From positions 62,001 through 126,000 of the forward strand of contig NZ_JAAIYA010000019.1 in NCBI RefSeq assembly GCF_010894405.1: a stretch of DNA of 64,000 nt, written 5' to 3'. The position numbers and the translations under genes were made by a program. Origin of the DNA: Pyxidicoccus caerfyrddinensis. GTDB lineage: Bacteria > Myxococcota > Myxococcia > Myxococcales > Myxococcaceae. Numbering within the stretch: the first letter of the stretch is position 1; each line of letters starts with the position of its first letter. The notes under the pieces were generated by a model that was not told where the DNA came from, ran no database searches, and worked only from the letters and a program-made list of their open reading frames with translations. Below, piece by piece: positions 52,803 through 61,522 of this stretch.

Positions 52803-53356
52803 GCTGCCGACGAGACGCAGACGTCCGCCCTGGGCTGGTGGCCCGCCTGCGCGCTGCTCACCCTGGGTCGCAGGTGCTAGAGGAGATGGGACTCCATCAC
52901 GGGCATGTGCGCGTGGACGTGGCCGTCATCTCGGCGGACTGCCTGCACGGGTACGAGGTGAAGGCGGACGCGGACACGCTGAAGCGCCTGCCTGTCCAGG
53001 TGTGGCGCTACGGTGAGGTGATGGACCGGTGCACGCTGGTCGTGGGCCTGCGGCACCTGGACGCGGCGCTGCCGCTGCTGCCCGCCTGGTGGGGCATCGT
53101 CATCGCCAGCCGGGACGGCTTCCATGCAGCCCGGCCCGCTCTCCCCAACCCAGACCCCTGCGCCCACAACACCTGTCGCCTGCTCTGGCGCGAGGAGTCG
53201 CTGGCGTTGCTGGACGAGGTTGGCGCCGCGCGGGGAGTTCGCGGCAAGGCGAAGAACACGCTCTACAGGCGGCTGGTGGAAGTGGTGCCCGCCGCCGAAC
53301 TGCGCGCCCACGTGCGCCGGCTGGTGGTGGCCCGGGGCGACTGGAGGCAGCCATGA
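52799..53356 (+). CDS. sce7726-family (PD-(D/E)xK-like nuclease fold) protein
   Basis: The 185-residue protein starts at ATG overlapping the previous stop. It matches the family named after a Sorangium gene: VRVDVAVISADCLHGYEVKADADTLKRLPVQVWRYGEVMDRCTLVVG, LLPAWWGIVIAS. The Asp, EVK and Q/Y positions fit a restriction-endonuclease-like core. It may process phage DNA. It is followed by a RusA-like gene. Confidence 0.82.
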   Translation: MSCRRDADVRPGLVARLRAAHPGSQVLEEMGLHHGHVRVDVAVISADCLHGYEVKADADTLKRLPVQVWRYGEVMDRCTLVVGLRHLDAALPLLPAWWGIVIASRDGFHAARPALPNPDPCAHNTCRLLWREESLALLDEVGAARGVRGKAKNTLYRRLVEVVPAAELRAHVRRLVVARGDWRQP

Positions 53357-53883
53357 CGTGCTCCCGCATCACCTTCGAGGTACCGGTGGTGACGAAGAAC
53401 CCCACCAACCAGCGCGAGCACCCCATGGCCCGGCACCGCCGCGCGCAGGGGCAGCGCGACACCACGGGGCTGCTCTGGCCCGGGTGGATGGGGCCGGCCC
53501 TCCTGGTGGTCCGCCTCACCCGCGTCGCGCCCCGTCGGCTGGATCGGGACGACAACCTCCCGTCGGCGCTGAAGTCCGTCCGCGACGAGGTGGCCCGGCA
53601 GCTCCGCGTGGACGACGCCTCGCCTCTCGTCCGGTGGGTGTACGCGCAGCTGCAGGGCGAGCCCCGCGTGCTGGTGGAACTGGCCTGGGGGGACGACGAA
53701 CTCGCCGTGGCCGTCCGAGCCCAGGATGCTCTGGCACCGCCTCCGCCACCCGCCCCGCTGGAGCCCCGTGCCGCGCGTCCGACCCGGCCGCGTGCTGCGA
53801 AGAAGGCCCCGCAGACTGGCGGGCTTCCTCGCTCGCTCGCGGACTTGGTGAAGCCTGCCTTCCGGAAGGGCGGTGTGCCATGA
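53353..53883 (+). CDS. RusA-like Holliday junction resolvase
   Basis: The 176-residue protein starts at ATG overlapping the previous stop. RusA-type sequence: RVAPRRLDRDDNLPSALKSVRDEVARQLRVDD, with the Asp/Asn/Lys/Asp set of the active site. A Pro/Ala-rich tail (about 125-150) and a short basic C-terminus follow. It cuts four-way junctions in replicated phage DNA before packaging. Confidence 0.82.
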   Translation: MTCSRITFEVPVVTKNPTNQREHPMARHRRAQGQRDTTGLLWPGWMGPALLVVRLTRVAPRRLDRDDNLPSALKSVRDEVARQLRVDDASPLVRWVYAQLQGEPRVLVELAWGDDELAVAVRAQDALAPPPPPAPLEPRAARPTRPRAAKKAPQTGGLPRSLADLVKPAFRKGGVP

Positions 53884-54236
53884 CCTCCTGTGCGGGTCAG
53901 CCACTGTGCTCGGAGGGCTGCGGCCGTCCCGCGGCACCACGGCACAAGCGGTGCTGGGGCCACCTCAAACGCGTGACGCGTAAGCAATCCCTAGAGACGC
54001 CCCTCGCCGAGGCGTACTCCTCCCCGTGGGAACGCCTGACGGCTGCTGCCCTGGCGTACGCGGATGCGGATGACGGGGATGATGAGTCCTTCGCGCGGGC
54101 AAGGGACAGGCTGCGCAAAGCAGCTGTGGCCTACGGGCGAGCGCTGCTCCTGCGCCCCGAGTTGGCGCCCGCGCCCCGGGCCCGGAAAGACCGCTCAGGA
54201 GCGCAGCTCGAGTTCTGGCCAGAGGTGTGCCCATAG
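53880..54236 (+). CDS. Phage protein with N-terminal Cys motif
   Basis: The 118-residue protein starts at ATG overlapping the previous stop. LCSEGCGRPAAPRHKRCWGHLKR may bind zinc and nucleic acid. The rest is helical (ARARDRLRKAAVAYGRALLL). Its function is unknown. The 219-base gap after it holds no convincing gene; a promoter for the next gene is likely. Confidence 0.65.
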   Translation: MTSCAGQPLCSEGCGRPAAPRHKRCWGHLKRVTRKQSLETPLAEAYSSPWERLTAAALAYADADDGDDESFARARDRLRKAAVAYGRALLLRPELAPAPRARKDRSGAQLEFWPEVCP

Positions 54237-54455
54237 GCGACAAGTCAGGCAGAGCATCGACTTGCGAGGGCGAAGAGCGGGCGCTACGGTTATTTCAGCG
54301 CGTCCACCCACGCGTAACCCCAGACGGCCATCCCATGCGTGGCCATTGCTTGCGGGGCAAAGGGGAGTCTTCTTCTCGGGCTGGGTATTGCGGTGCCTCC
54401 TGCGCTGTGAGCGAGGAGCATGGGTCCGTCGCGCACAGCGTCAAGGACGGCGACC

Positions 54456-55235
54456 ATGACCAAGAAGAAGGACCTCAAGGACCGGATTCGCGCCCACATG
54501 GCGAAGACCGGCAAGTTGTATGCCGCTGCAAGAGCGGATGTTCTGGCCGCGGGGCTCCCCTCGCCCGAGAAGAAGGCTCTGGGCCAGCAGTCGGGTCTTT
54601 CAGGCGAATTCAAGGCAGAGCCACACGATGAGAGGGTCTGTCGTGGATGCGGGGGCGTTCTCTCCCGCCGAAAGGATGGGGCTCCAGCGAGGCTTCAGGA
54701 CCTGGTTGGCGACTTCGAAGAGATTGCGGAGTCGCTCATTCACGGGACCGTTAACCACGCATGGCACGGTGATGCTGCTGGATGCGAACCGTGGATGATG
54801 CGTGCCGCCACGATTGCATGGCGTGACATCAGCGCCTTCGGATGCCAAGTCGAACGGCGTGGCGCACAGTTTTTCGCATCACGGATTCCGAACAGAGGGG
54901 CTCCTGTAACGTGCACCATCTGCGGTCGGACCGGTCCGACGCCCGGTGGCACGGAGCGGGATGGGGAGAACATTGCCGATGACCTCTCTCAGGTCATCAC
55001 CATGCTCGTGAACGGGGTCGTCAAGTACGCCCGCCAAGGACAGGCCGCGAGCGCGGAGAACATGATGGGACAGGCGCTCCGCCAGCTCCATCATTCCTTC
55101 GTTGCGTTGGGTACGTCGTCGCGCCTGAAGCACCACCCGGTTTACCTCTCGGTCGTTGAGGAATGGGAGTGGGAACCCCCATTCAAGCGTCCCTCTGAGC
55201 CCGAAGACGACGACGCCAATGAGGCGCTGGATTGA
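54456..55235 (+). CDS. Phage-borne protein with basic N-terminus and two CxxC knuckles
   Basis: The 259-residue protein starts at ATG 54456 (upstream ATG 54420 unlikely). The N-terminus LKDRIRAHMAKTGKLYAAARADVLA resembles a short DNA-binding or antitoxin-like leader seen in several actinobacterial and myxobacterial proteins. Two similar halves follow, each with a CxxC (CRGCGG and CTICGR) and a helical part (FEEIAESLIHGTVNHAWHGDA versus LSQVITMLVNGVVKYARQGQA), suggesting internal duplication. G+C is lower than in neighbours. It could be another moron; the function is unknown. Confidence 0.65.
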   Translation: MTKKKDLKDRIRAHMAKTGKLYAAARADVLAAGLPSPEKKALGQQSGLSGEFKAEPHDERVCRGCGGVLSRRKDGAPARLQDLVGDFEEIAESLIHGTVNHAWHGDAAGCEPWMMRAATIAWRDISAFGCQVERRGAQFFASRIPNRGAPVTCTICGRTGPTPGGTERDGENIADDLSQVITMLVNGVVKYARQGQAASAENMMGQALRQLHHSFVALGTSSRLKHHPVYLSVVEEWEWEPPFKRPSEPEDDDANEALD

Positions 55236-55271
55236 GTCTCTAGGGGCGCCGGTAAAAGTCCAAAGCGACTG

Positions 55272-55289
55272 GGAGGGGCCAGCCCCTCC
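55272..55289. terminator. Palindromic hairpin before the terminase genes
   Basis: GGAGGGGC, CA, GCCCCTCC form a perfect 8-bp stem in the 89-base gap before the small terminase GTG. It could end transcription of the preceding gene or mark a packaging site; the sequence alone does not decide. Confidence 0.4.
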
Positions 55290-55324
55290 GGACGCTGTCC
55301 ACGCTGCCCGGGAGACTGGGCGCC

Positions 55325-55906
55325 GTGGCACGCGAGCGCACTAGGAAGCCCAGCCCCAGCTCTGACCGGACGGAACCGGCTGAGCCGGCGCGTGGGCTGA
55401 CGCCGAAGCAGGCGGCCTTCGTCCGCGAGTACCTGGTCGACTCCAACGGGAAGCAGGCCGCCATCCGCGCGGGCTACACGGAGCTCTCCGCCGAGGTGAC
55501 GGCCTCGAAGTTGCTAAGGAATCCCAAGGTCCGAGAGTCCGTCGAGGCTGGAAAGGCGGTGGTTGCGGAGCGGGCCGAAGTCGAGGCCGTGGAGGTGCTC
55601 CGCGAGCTGAAGCGCATCGGCTTCTCGGACCCGGGCCGGGTGCTCGACGCGGACGGCGCCCTCCTGCCGCTCCACAAGATGCCGGAGGACATCCGCCGGG
55701 CCATCGCCTCGGTGGAGGTGGAGGATCTCTTCGCGGGCAAGGGCGAGGAGCGCGTCCAGGTGGGCACCCTCACCAAGGTGAAGTTCTGGGACAAGCCGAA
55801 GTCTCTGGAACTGCTCGGCAAGTACCTGAAGCTCTTCACCGACAAGGTGGAGCTGGGCGGCGAGCTGAAGCTCACCCATGAGGACGCGCTAGGGGCCCTG
55901 GAATGA
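55325..55906 (+). CDS. Terminase small subunit
   Basis: The 193-residue protein starts at GTG 55325. Terminase_2-like sequence: LTPKQAAFVREYLVDSNGKQAAIRAGYT, followed by ASKLLRNPKVRESVEAGKA, the usual HTH region that binds the packaging site. The C-terminal part oligomerises and contacts the large subunit. Its stop overlaps the large terminase ATG. Confidence 0.92.
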   Translation: MARERTRKPSPSSDRTEPAEPARGLTPKQAAFVREYLVDSNGKQAAIRAGYTELSAEVTASKLLRNPKVRESVEAGKAVVAERAEVEAVEVLRELKRIGFSDPGRVLDADGALLPLHKMPEDIRRAIASVEVEDLFAGKGEERVQVGTLTKVKFWDKPKSLELLGKYLKLFTDKVELGGELKLTHEDALGALE

Positions 55907-57480
55907 GCGCCGCCCGTCAGTCCCGTCCAGGTGGAGTGCGTGCACGCCTGGCCCCGCGCCCTGCGGGTGCCCGTGTCGCGAAAGCCTTGAGCCCGCGCGA
56001 GAAGGCCATCCGCCAGCGGCTGAAGGACGACTTCCCGCACTACGCCTCGCGCTGCCTGCGCATCCGCCCGAAGGAGGTGACGGGCGGGGAGCTGCCGCAC
56101 CTGCAGCTCAACCGCGCCCAGGCCTTCATCCACGAGCGGCTGGAGGCGCAGCTGAAGCGCACCGGGCGGGTGCGCGCCATCGTCCTCAAGGGACGGCAGC
56201 AGGGGTGCAGCACGTACGTGGAGGCGCGCTTCTACTGGAAGGTGTCCCACCGCAAGGGCGTGCGTGCCTTCATCCTCACGCACGAGGACCCGGCCACCGC
56301 CAACCTCTTCGAGATGGCGAAGCGGTACCACGACAACTGCCCGGAGCTGGTGCGGCCCTCCATTGGCGCGTCCAACGCGAAGGAGCTCGTCTTCGACAGG
56401 CTGTCCTCCGGGTACAAGGTGGGCACCGCGGGCAGCAAGGGGACGGGGCGCTCCTCGACGATTCAGTACTTCCACGGCAGCGAGGTGGCCTTCTGGCCCA
56501 ACGCCTCCACCCACATGCGCGGCGTGCTGGAGGCGGTGCCGAATGCGCCGGGGACGGAAGTCATTCTGGAGTCCACCAGCGACGGGCCCCAGGGCCTCTT
56601 CCACCGCCTGTGCAAGGCGGCGCAGGAGGGCGCCAGCGAGTACGAGCTGATTTTCGTCCCCTGGTTCTGGCAGCCCGAGTACCGGCTGCCGGTGTCGGAG
56701 GGCTTCCAGCGCACCTCGGAGGAGGACAGGTACGCCACCCTCTGCCGTGAGGCGCACGGCTACGCGCTGGAGGACGAGCAACTGGCCTGGCGCCGCTCGA
56801 AGATTGCGGCCTTCGAGAAGGGCGTCCACGACTTCCGGCGCGAGTACCCGGCGACGGTGGAGGAGGCCTTCAAAGCCGCAGCGGTGGGCGCCCTCTGGAC
56901 GCAGGAGTTGCTGGACAACGCCCGGGTGCCCGAGCTGCCGAAGGACGCGGAAGGGCGCCCGCTGCCCATGGTGCGCGTGGTGGTGGCGGTGGACCCGGCT
57001 GGCGGGGACGGCCCTAGCAACGACGAGGTGGGCCTCGTCTGCGCGGGGAAGGCCACCAACGGCCACGCGTACGTGTGGCGCGACGACTCCGGGAAGTACT
57101 CCGCGGAGGGGTGGGCCACGAAGGTACTGGCCGTCTACGAGAAGGAGAGCGCGGACGCGGTGGTGGGGGAGAAGAACTTCGGCGGCGACATGGTGGAAAC
57201 CACCCTGCGAAGCAAGGCGCGCGAGGCGAAGAAGCACGTGCGCGTGAAGGTGGTGACGGCCTCGCGCGGCAAGGCGAAGCGCGCGGAGCCGGTGGCCGCC
57301 CTCTACGAGCGCGGGCAGGCGCACCACGTGGGCCGCCTCATTGCCCTGGAGGACGAGCAGACAACGTGGGTACCGGGCGAGTCCACCTGGAGCCCCAACC
57401 GCATGGACGCCGCGGTGTGGGCGCTGACGGAGCTGATGCTGGGCGGCCCAGACACCTTCCAGGTGGGGAGCTACCGGTGA
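55903..57480 (+). CDS. Terminase large subunit
   Basis: The 525-residue protein starts at ATG overlapping the previous stop. ATPase: Walker-A-like LKGRQQGCST (about 96-104) and Walker-B-like FHGSEVAFW (about 190-198). The C-terminal RNase H-fold nuclease starts VVAVDPAGGDGPSNDEVGLV. It translocates and cuts concatemeric phage DNA into the prohead with the portal encoded next. Confidence 0.93.
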   Translation: MSAARQSRPGGVRARLAPRPAGARVAKALSPREKAIRQRLKDDFPHYASRCLRIRPKEVTGGELPHLQLNRAQAFIHERLEAQLKRTGRVRAIVLKGRQQGCSTYVEARFYWKVSHRKGVRAFILTHEDPATANLFEMAKRYHDNCPELVRPSIGASNAKELVFDRLSSGYKVGTAGSKGTGRSSTIQYFHGSEVAFWPNASTHMRGVLEAVPNAPGTEVILESTSDGPQGLFHRLCKAAQEGASEYELIFVPWFWQPEYRLPVSEGFQRTSEEDRYATLCREAHGYALEDEQLAWRRSKIAAFEKGVHDFRREYPATVEEAFKAAAVGALWTQELLDNARVPELPKDAEGRPLPMVRVVVAVDPAGGDGPSNDEVGLVCAGKATNGHAYVWRDDSGKYSAEGWATKVLAVYEKESADAVVGEKNFGGDMVETTLRSKAREAKKHVRVKVVTASRGKAKRAEPVAALYERGQAHHVGRLIALEDEQTTWVPGESTWSPNRMDAAVWALTELMLGGPDTFQVGSYR

Positions 57481-58940
57481 GTGCCGACGTCAACACGCCC
57501 AGCAGCACCTACCGGGACATGCTTCCCGACTGGGAGTTGGTGCTGGCCCTCCTGGGCGGCACCCGCGCCATGCGCGCGGCCGGCCGCAAGTACCTGCCGC
57601 AGTACGCCCGCGAGGAGGACGCGGCCTACCGGGAGCGCCTCAACCGCACCGTCCTCTTCAACTACTTCGCCAAGGTGCTCTCCTTCCTGGCGACGCGGCC
57701 CTTCTCAAAGCCGGTGCGCCTGGGCGAGTCCGCGCCGGAGGAGCTGAAGGCGCTGGCGGAAGACGTGGACAGGCTGGGCAGTGACGTCACCTCCTGGGCG
57801 CGCGCCGTCTTCAAGGACGGCCTGGCCAAGGGACTCACCCACGTCCTGGTGGATTTCCCCGCGGTGGACCCGGAGGCCGTCCGGACGCTGGAGGACGAGA
57901 AGCGCGCGGGCCTGCGCCCGTACTTCGTCCACGTGCCCGCCGAGGCCCTCATTGCCGCCTACGTCGAGGTGGTGGACGGCGAGGAGCGCCTCACCCACGC
58001 GCGCATTCGGGAGTCCGAGGTGCGGCGCGAGGGCTTCGAGGAGGTGAAGGTGGAGCGCGTCCGCGTCCTCGAGCCCGACTCCTGGGCCGTGTACGAGCGC
58101 TCCGGCACCAGCGAGTGGGCGCAGGTGGGCGGCGGGCCCAACAAGCTGGGCTTCATCCCCCTCGTCACCTGGTACGCGCACCGCGAGGGCTTCCAGCTCG
58201 CCAAGCCCCCGCTGCTCGACTTGGCGCACAAGAATGTCGAGCACTGGCAGTCGTCCAGCGACCAGCGCAACGTCCTCACGGTGGCGCGCTTCCCCATGCT
58301 GGCCGCCTCGGGCGTGGCCCCTCCGCCGGGGAGCGGGGAGGACGGAGGGCAGGGCGGCGGCCTCAAGGTGGGCCCGCACTCGCTGCTCACCACCGAGTCG
58401 CCGCAGGGGAAGTTCTACTACGTGGAGCACTCCGGGGCGGCCATTGAAGCGGGCCGGAAGGACTTGGAGGACTTGAAGGAGGAGATGGCCGCGCTCGGCG
58501 TGGAGCTGCTCGTCCGCAAGTCGGGCAGCTCCACCGCTACCGAGAAGTCCATCAACACCGCGCAGAGCCACTCCGAGCTGCAGGCCCTGGCCGAGTCCTT
58601 CGGCGACGCCCTGGAGCTGGCCTTCCACTTCGCGGCCCGGTGGCTGGGGCTGGAGGTGGAGGACGGGGCGCTGAAGGTGGAGGTGCACACCGACTTCGGC
58701 CTGTCCGAGGGCGACGCGCAGGGGCTGGACGTCCTCTTCAAGGCGCGCGCGGCCCGGGAGATTTCGCGGCAGGCCTTCCTCACCGAGTTGAAGCGCCGCG
58801 GCGTCCTCGCGCCGGACTTCAACGCCGAGGTGGACGCGGACCTTCTCCAGGCCGAGGGGCCCGCGCTGGGCACCCTGCGCCCGGCACCTGCCCCGGGCAC
58901 GTCCGCCGGACAGCAGCCGTCTCCAGGAGGTGCGTCATGA
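57477..58940 (+). CDS. Portal protein (DUF4055-like)
   Basis: The 487-residue protein starts at GTG overlapping the terminase stop. Portal/DUF4055-like sequence: YLPQYAREEDAAYRERLNRTVLFNYFAKVLSFLATRPFSKPV, then LAHKNVEHWQSSSDQRNVLTVARFPML and TATEKSINTAQSHSELQALAESFGDALELAF. It forms the dodecameric ring through which DNA enters the capsid. Position after terminase supports the call. Confidence 0.85.
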   Translation: MSADVNTPSSTYRDMLPDWELVLALLGGTRAMRAAGRKYLPQYAREEDAAYRERLNRTVLFNYFAKVLSFLATRPFSKPVRLGESAPEELKALAEDVDRLGSDVTSWARAVFKDGLAKGLTHVLVDFPAVDPEAVRTLEDEKRAGLRPYFVHVPAEALIAAYVEVVDGEERLTHARIRESEVRREGFEEVKVERVRVLEPDSWAVYERSGTSEWAQVGGGPNKLGFIPLVTWYAHREGFQLAKPPLLDLAHKNVEHWQSSSDQRNVLTVARFPMLAASGVAPPPGSGEDGGQGGGLKVGPHSLLTTESPQGKFYYVEHSGAAIEAGRKDLEDLKEEMAALGVELLVRKSGSSTATEKSINTAQSHSELQALAESFGDALELAFHFAARWLGLEVEDGALKVEVHTDFGLSEGDAQGLDVLFKARAAREISRQAFLTELKRRGVLAPDFNAEVDADLLQAEGPALGTLRPAPAPGTSAGQQPSPGGAS

Positions 58941-59350
58941 CGGGGGCCCTCGTGGTGGCCGTGCTCGCGGCCCTGGTGTGTGCTGCCGGGTGGTGGCGGG
59001 CGCACAGGCGCTGGAAGGCGTCGCCGGAGCGCCCGGACAGGCAGGGCACGGTGGTGCCGGAAGACACCGCACCGGCTGCCGGCGAGCTGGCGCTGCCCGA
59101 GCAGGTGAGCGCCCTGGAGCCCTGGCAGGTGGTGGAGTTCGAGCACTTCGTCGGTGTCCGCCACGCCAACGGCGCCTGGACGCACGTCATCCTCAAGCCC
59201 ACGGGCGAGACGCTGGACGTCGAAGCCGCGGGCAAGCGCGTGCAGCTCCACGGCAACGGCATCGAGTTCCTGCCCCCGGCGCCCGGGCCGGCGGCCGTCA
59301 TCCCCGTCCGCCCGCGTGGGCCGGACGACTCGCCCCCGGGAGGTGCGTAG
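58937..59350 (+). CDS. Small membrane-anchored protein in the head module
   Basis: The 137-residue protein starts at ATG overlapping the portal stop. One N-terminal TM (GALVVAVLAALVCAAGWW) is followed by a soluble part (HFVGVRHANGAWTHVILKPTGETLDVE). It is unusual inside a head operon; the function is unknown. Confidence 0.65.
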   Translation: MTGALVVAVLAALVCAAGWWRAHRRWKASPERPDRQGTVVPEDTAPAAGELALPEQVSALEPWQVVEFEHFVGVRHANGAWTHVILKPTGETLDVEAAGKRVQLHGNGIEFLPPAPGPAAVIPVRPRGPDDSPPGGA

Positions 59351-60568
59351 GTGGCCGGCGCGCCCCTCACCGCCAACGAGGAGCTCCTCGAGCGCACCCT
59401 GGCGCATTCCGTCCAGGTGGAGCGCTACAAGGCCGGCGTGGTGCACCGGGTGGTGGAGTTGCTCAACGCCACCGAGGACAGCCTCGCCGAGCAGCTCACC
59501 GCCCGGCTGGAGCGGATTCTGGACGCGGGCGGCTTCGACGCCGGGCCCGTCACCACCGCGCGGCTGGAGGACATGCTGCAGGTGGTGGGTGGCCTGCGCG
59601 CAGAGGCGTACGCGGCCGCCGCCGGCTACCTGCGCGAGGAGCTGTCCGTCTTCGCCGCGTACGAGGCCCAGTGGCAGACGGCCGTCCTGCGCGAGACGCT
59701 CATCGTGGAGCTGTCCGTGGCCGCCCCCACCGCGGAGGTGCTGCACGCGGCCGTCTTCGAGAGGCCCTTCGCCGGCGCCGTCTTCGAGTCGTGGGTGGAG
59801 TCCATGCCCGCGGCTGACGTGGAGCGCATCTCCCGCGCCGTCCAGGTGGGCATGGCCGAGGGACAGACGACGCAGCAAATCGTCCGGCGCGTGGTGGGCA
59901 CGCGGGCCGCCTCCTACGCCGACGGTGTCGCCGAGGTGAGCCGGCGCAGCGCGGAGACGCTGGTGCGCACCGGCCTCAACCACGTGGCCACCCAGGCCCG
60001 GGAGGAGGTGTGCCGGGCCAACGCGGACATCATCGAGGCGGTGCGGTGGGTATCGACGCTGGACGGACGCACCACGCCCGTGTGCATGGCGCGGGACGGG
60101 AAGACATTCCCGGTGCGCGAGGGCCCGCGCCCGCCCGCGCACCCCGGGTGCCGCTCCTCCACGGTGCCCGTCATCGACGGGGTGAAGCTGGTGGGGGACA
60201 GGCCCGCCGTCACCGACGTGCGCACCCGGCGCCAGCGCGAGGTGGACTTCCGGGCGGAGGCGAAGGCCCAGGCGGGCGACGCGTGGGGGCGCATGTCCGA
60301 GAAGGAGAGGCGCGCGGCCATTGCCCGGCAGCGGGAGACGTGGGCGCAGCAGCACATCGGCCAGGCGCCCAAGGGGCTGTCCTACGAGGACTGGCTGCGC
60401 CGTCAGTCCTCGGGCTTCCAGGACGAGGTGCTGGGGCCCACGCGCGGGCGGCTCTTCCGCGAGGGCGGCCTGCGCCTGGAGAGGTTTACGGACGCCAGCG
60501 GGAAGACGCTGACGTTGGAGCAACTGCGCAAGGCGGAGTCCGCCGCCTTCACGCGCGCGGAGTTGTAG
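59351..60568 (+). CDS. Head morphogenesis protein (Mu gpF / SPP1 gp7-like)
   Basis: The 405-residue protein starts at GTG right after the previous stop. The minor-head signature is in the C-terminal half: TLVRTGLNHVATQAREEV, RWVSTLDGRTTPVC, GPRPPAHPGCRSSTVPV. It is packaged in few copies at the portal vertex and can enter the host with DNA. A short C-terminal extension (DWLRRQSSGFQDEVLGPTRG) resembles the tail of Mu gpF-like proteins. Confidence 0.9.
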   Translation: MAGAPLTANEELLERTLAHSVQVERYKAGVVHRVVELLNATEDSLAEQLTARLERILDAGGFDAGPVTTARLEDMLQVVGGLRAEAYAAAAGYLREELSVFAAYEAQWQTAVLRETLIVELSVAAPTAEVLHAAVFERPFAGAVFESWVESMPAADVERISRAVQVGMAEGQTTQQIVRRVVGTRAASYADGVAEVSRRSAETLVRTGLNHVATQAREEVCRANADIIEAVRWVSTLDGRTTPVCMARDGKTFPVREGPRPPAHPGCRSSTVPVIDGVKLVGDRPAVTDVRTRRQREVDFRAEAKAQAGDAWGRMSEKERRAAIARQRETWAQQHIGQAPKGLSYEDWLRRQSSGFQDEVLGPTRGRLFREGGLRLERFTDASGKTLTLEQLRKAESAAFTRAEL

Positions 60569-60605
60569 GGCTACCGGCCCTCCCGGGCCGAAGGAGACGT
60601 GGCAC

Positions 60606-61358
60606 ATGGAGTTCGAGTGGCAGCCGGAAGTGGACGCGCTGGACATCGTCCCCGAGAAGTTCCGGGGGCTGTACGCGAAGGGGGAGGGCGAGGGCGCGAA
60701 GTACACCCTCGACGCGGACATGGTGAAGCGGCTGGACAACAGCAGCCTCACCACCGCGCTGAAGAAGGAGCGCGACTCCTCGAAGGAGTTGAAGGCGCTG
60801 GTGTCCGCCTACCAGAAGCTGGCGAAGACGCCGGAGGAGGCGGAGAAGCTGGTGGGCGACTTGCGCACGCAGGTGGCCGAAGCCCAGAAGGGGAAGGATG
60901 GCGCGGCCACGTGGGAGAAGCAGCGCACGGAGCTCGAGTCCGGACATGCGAAGGCGCTGGGGGAAAAGGAGGCCGCGCTGGAGTCCATGCGCACCGCCCT
61001 CCACAAGCGACTGGTGCACTCGGAGGCGCTGGCCGCAATCACAGACGCCAAGGGCAGCGCGTCGCTTCTGTTGCCTTACGTCGAGCGTTATGTGAAAGTG
61101 GTGGAGGAAGACGGCGACTTCTTGGTCCGTATTGTCGACGCGAAGGGTGAGCCTCGCGAGCACAAGACGGGCGGCTACGTGACGACGCGAGAGTTCGTCG
61201 CGGAGCTCAAGAAAAACCCCGACTTCGCTCGGGCCTTCGAGGGCACGGGTTCCTCCGGAAGCGGGATGCGACCGGGGGGCAAAACGGGCGGGACGCCCGG
61301 CAGTGACACGCTTTCCCCCTTGCAGCGCATCGCCCGGGGGCTGGCGGACAGGAAGTAG
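60606..61358 (+). CDS. Scaffold-type protein of the head module
   Basis: The 250-residue protein has GAAGGAGA before ATG 60606. It has a long helical, charge-rich centre (KKERDSSKELKALVSAYQKLAKTPEEAEKL, EKQRTELESGHAKALGEKEAALES) and a Gly-rich tail. Place between minor head and capsid genes fits a capsid scaffold (GpO/SPP1 gp11-like); sequence identity to a named family is not clear. Confidence 0.78.
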   Translation: MEFEWQPEVDALDIVPEKFRGLYAKGEGEGAKYTLDADMVKRLDNSSLTTALKKERDSSKELKALVSAYQKLAKTPEEAEKLVGDLRTQVAEAQKGKDGAATWEKQRTELESGHAKALGEKEAALESMRTALHKRLVHSEALAAITDAKGSASLLLPYVERYVKVVEEDGDFLVRIVDAKGEPREHKTGGYVTTREFVAELKKNPDFARAFEGTGSSGSGMRPGGKTGGTPGSDTLSPLQRIARGLADRK

Positions 61359-61393
61359 CCGTCCCAGGTTCGCGTGACGCGGCCTGAGGCACA

Positions 61394-61410
61394 CCGGGCG
61401 TGACGCCCGG
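61394..61410. terminator. Hairpin between scaffold and capsid genes
   Basis: CCGGGCG / CGCCCGG, a perfect 7-bp stem with a TGA loop, lies 36 bases after the scaffold stop. It may act as an attenuator or RNA processing site before the capsid gene. Confidence 0.4.
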
Positions 61411-61522
61411 AGGCAGCCACTCTCTCCCAATATCAGACGTGTCTCTCGGGCTTCAGGCAGCCTTTGCCCGTGGCGCGTCCGCACGCCGTCATTTCCCTCT
61501 CGCCGAGGAGGAAAGCCTTTCC

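Noticed and set aside
54335-54365. Possible sigma-54 promoter (TGGCCATTGCTTGC)
   Set aside because: The spacing between GG and GC is one base short of the required ten, so it is not a valid -24/-12 element.
54227-54631. Plus-strand 134-codon frame overlapping the start of the CxxC protein gene
   Set aside because: Most of it lies inside the better-supported frame beginning at 54456, and the unique part is not protein-like.
58418-60754. Minus-strand open frame of 778 codons opposite the portal/head genes
   Set aside because: It spans several well-supported head genes; composition is typical of an antisense frame in high-G+C DNA.
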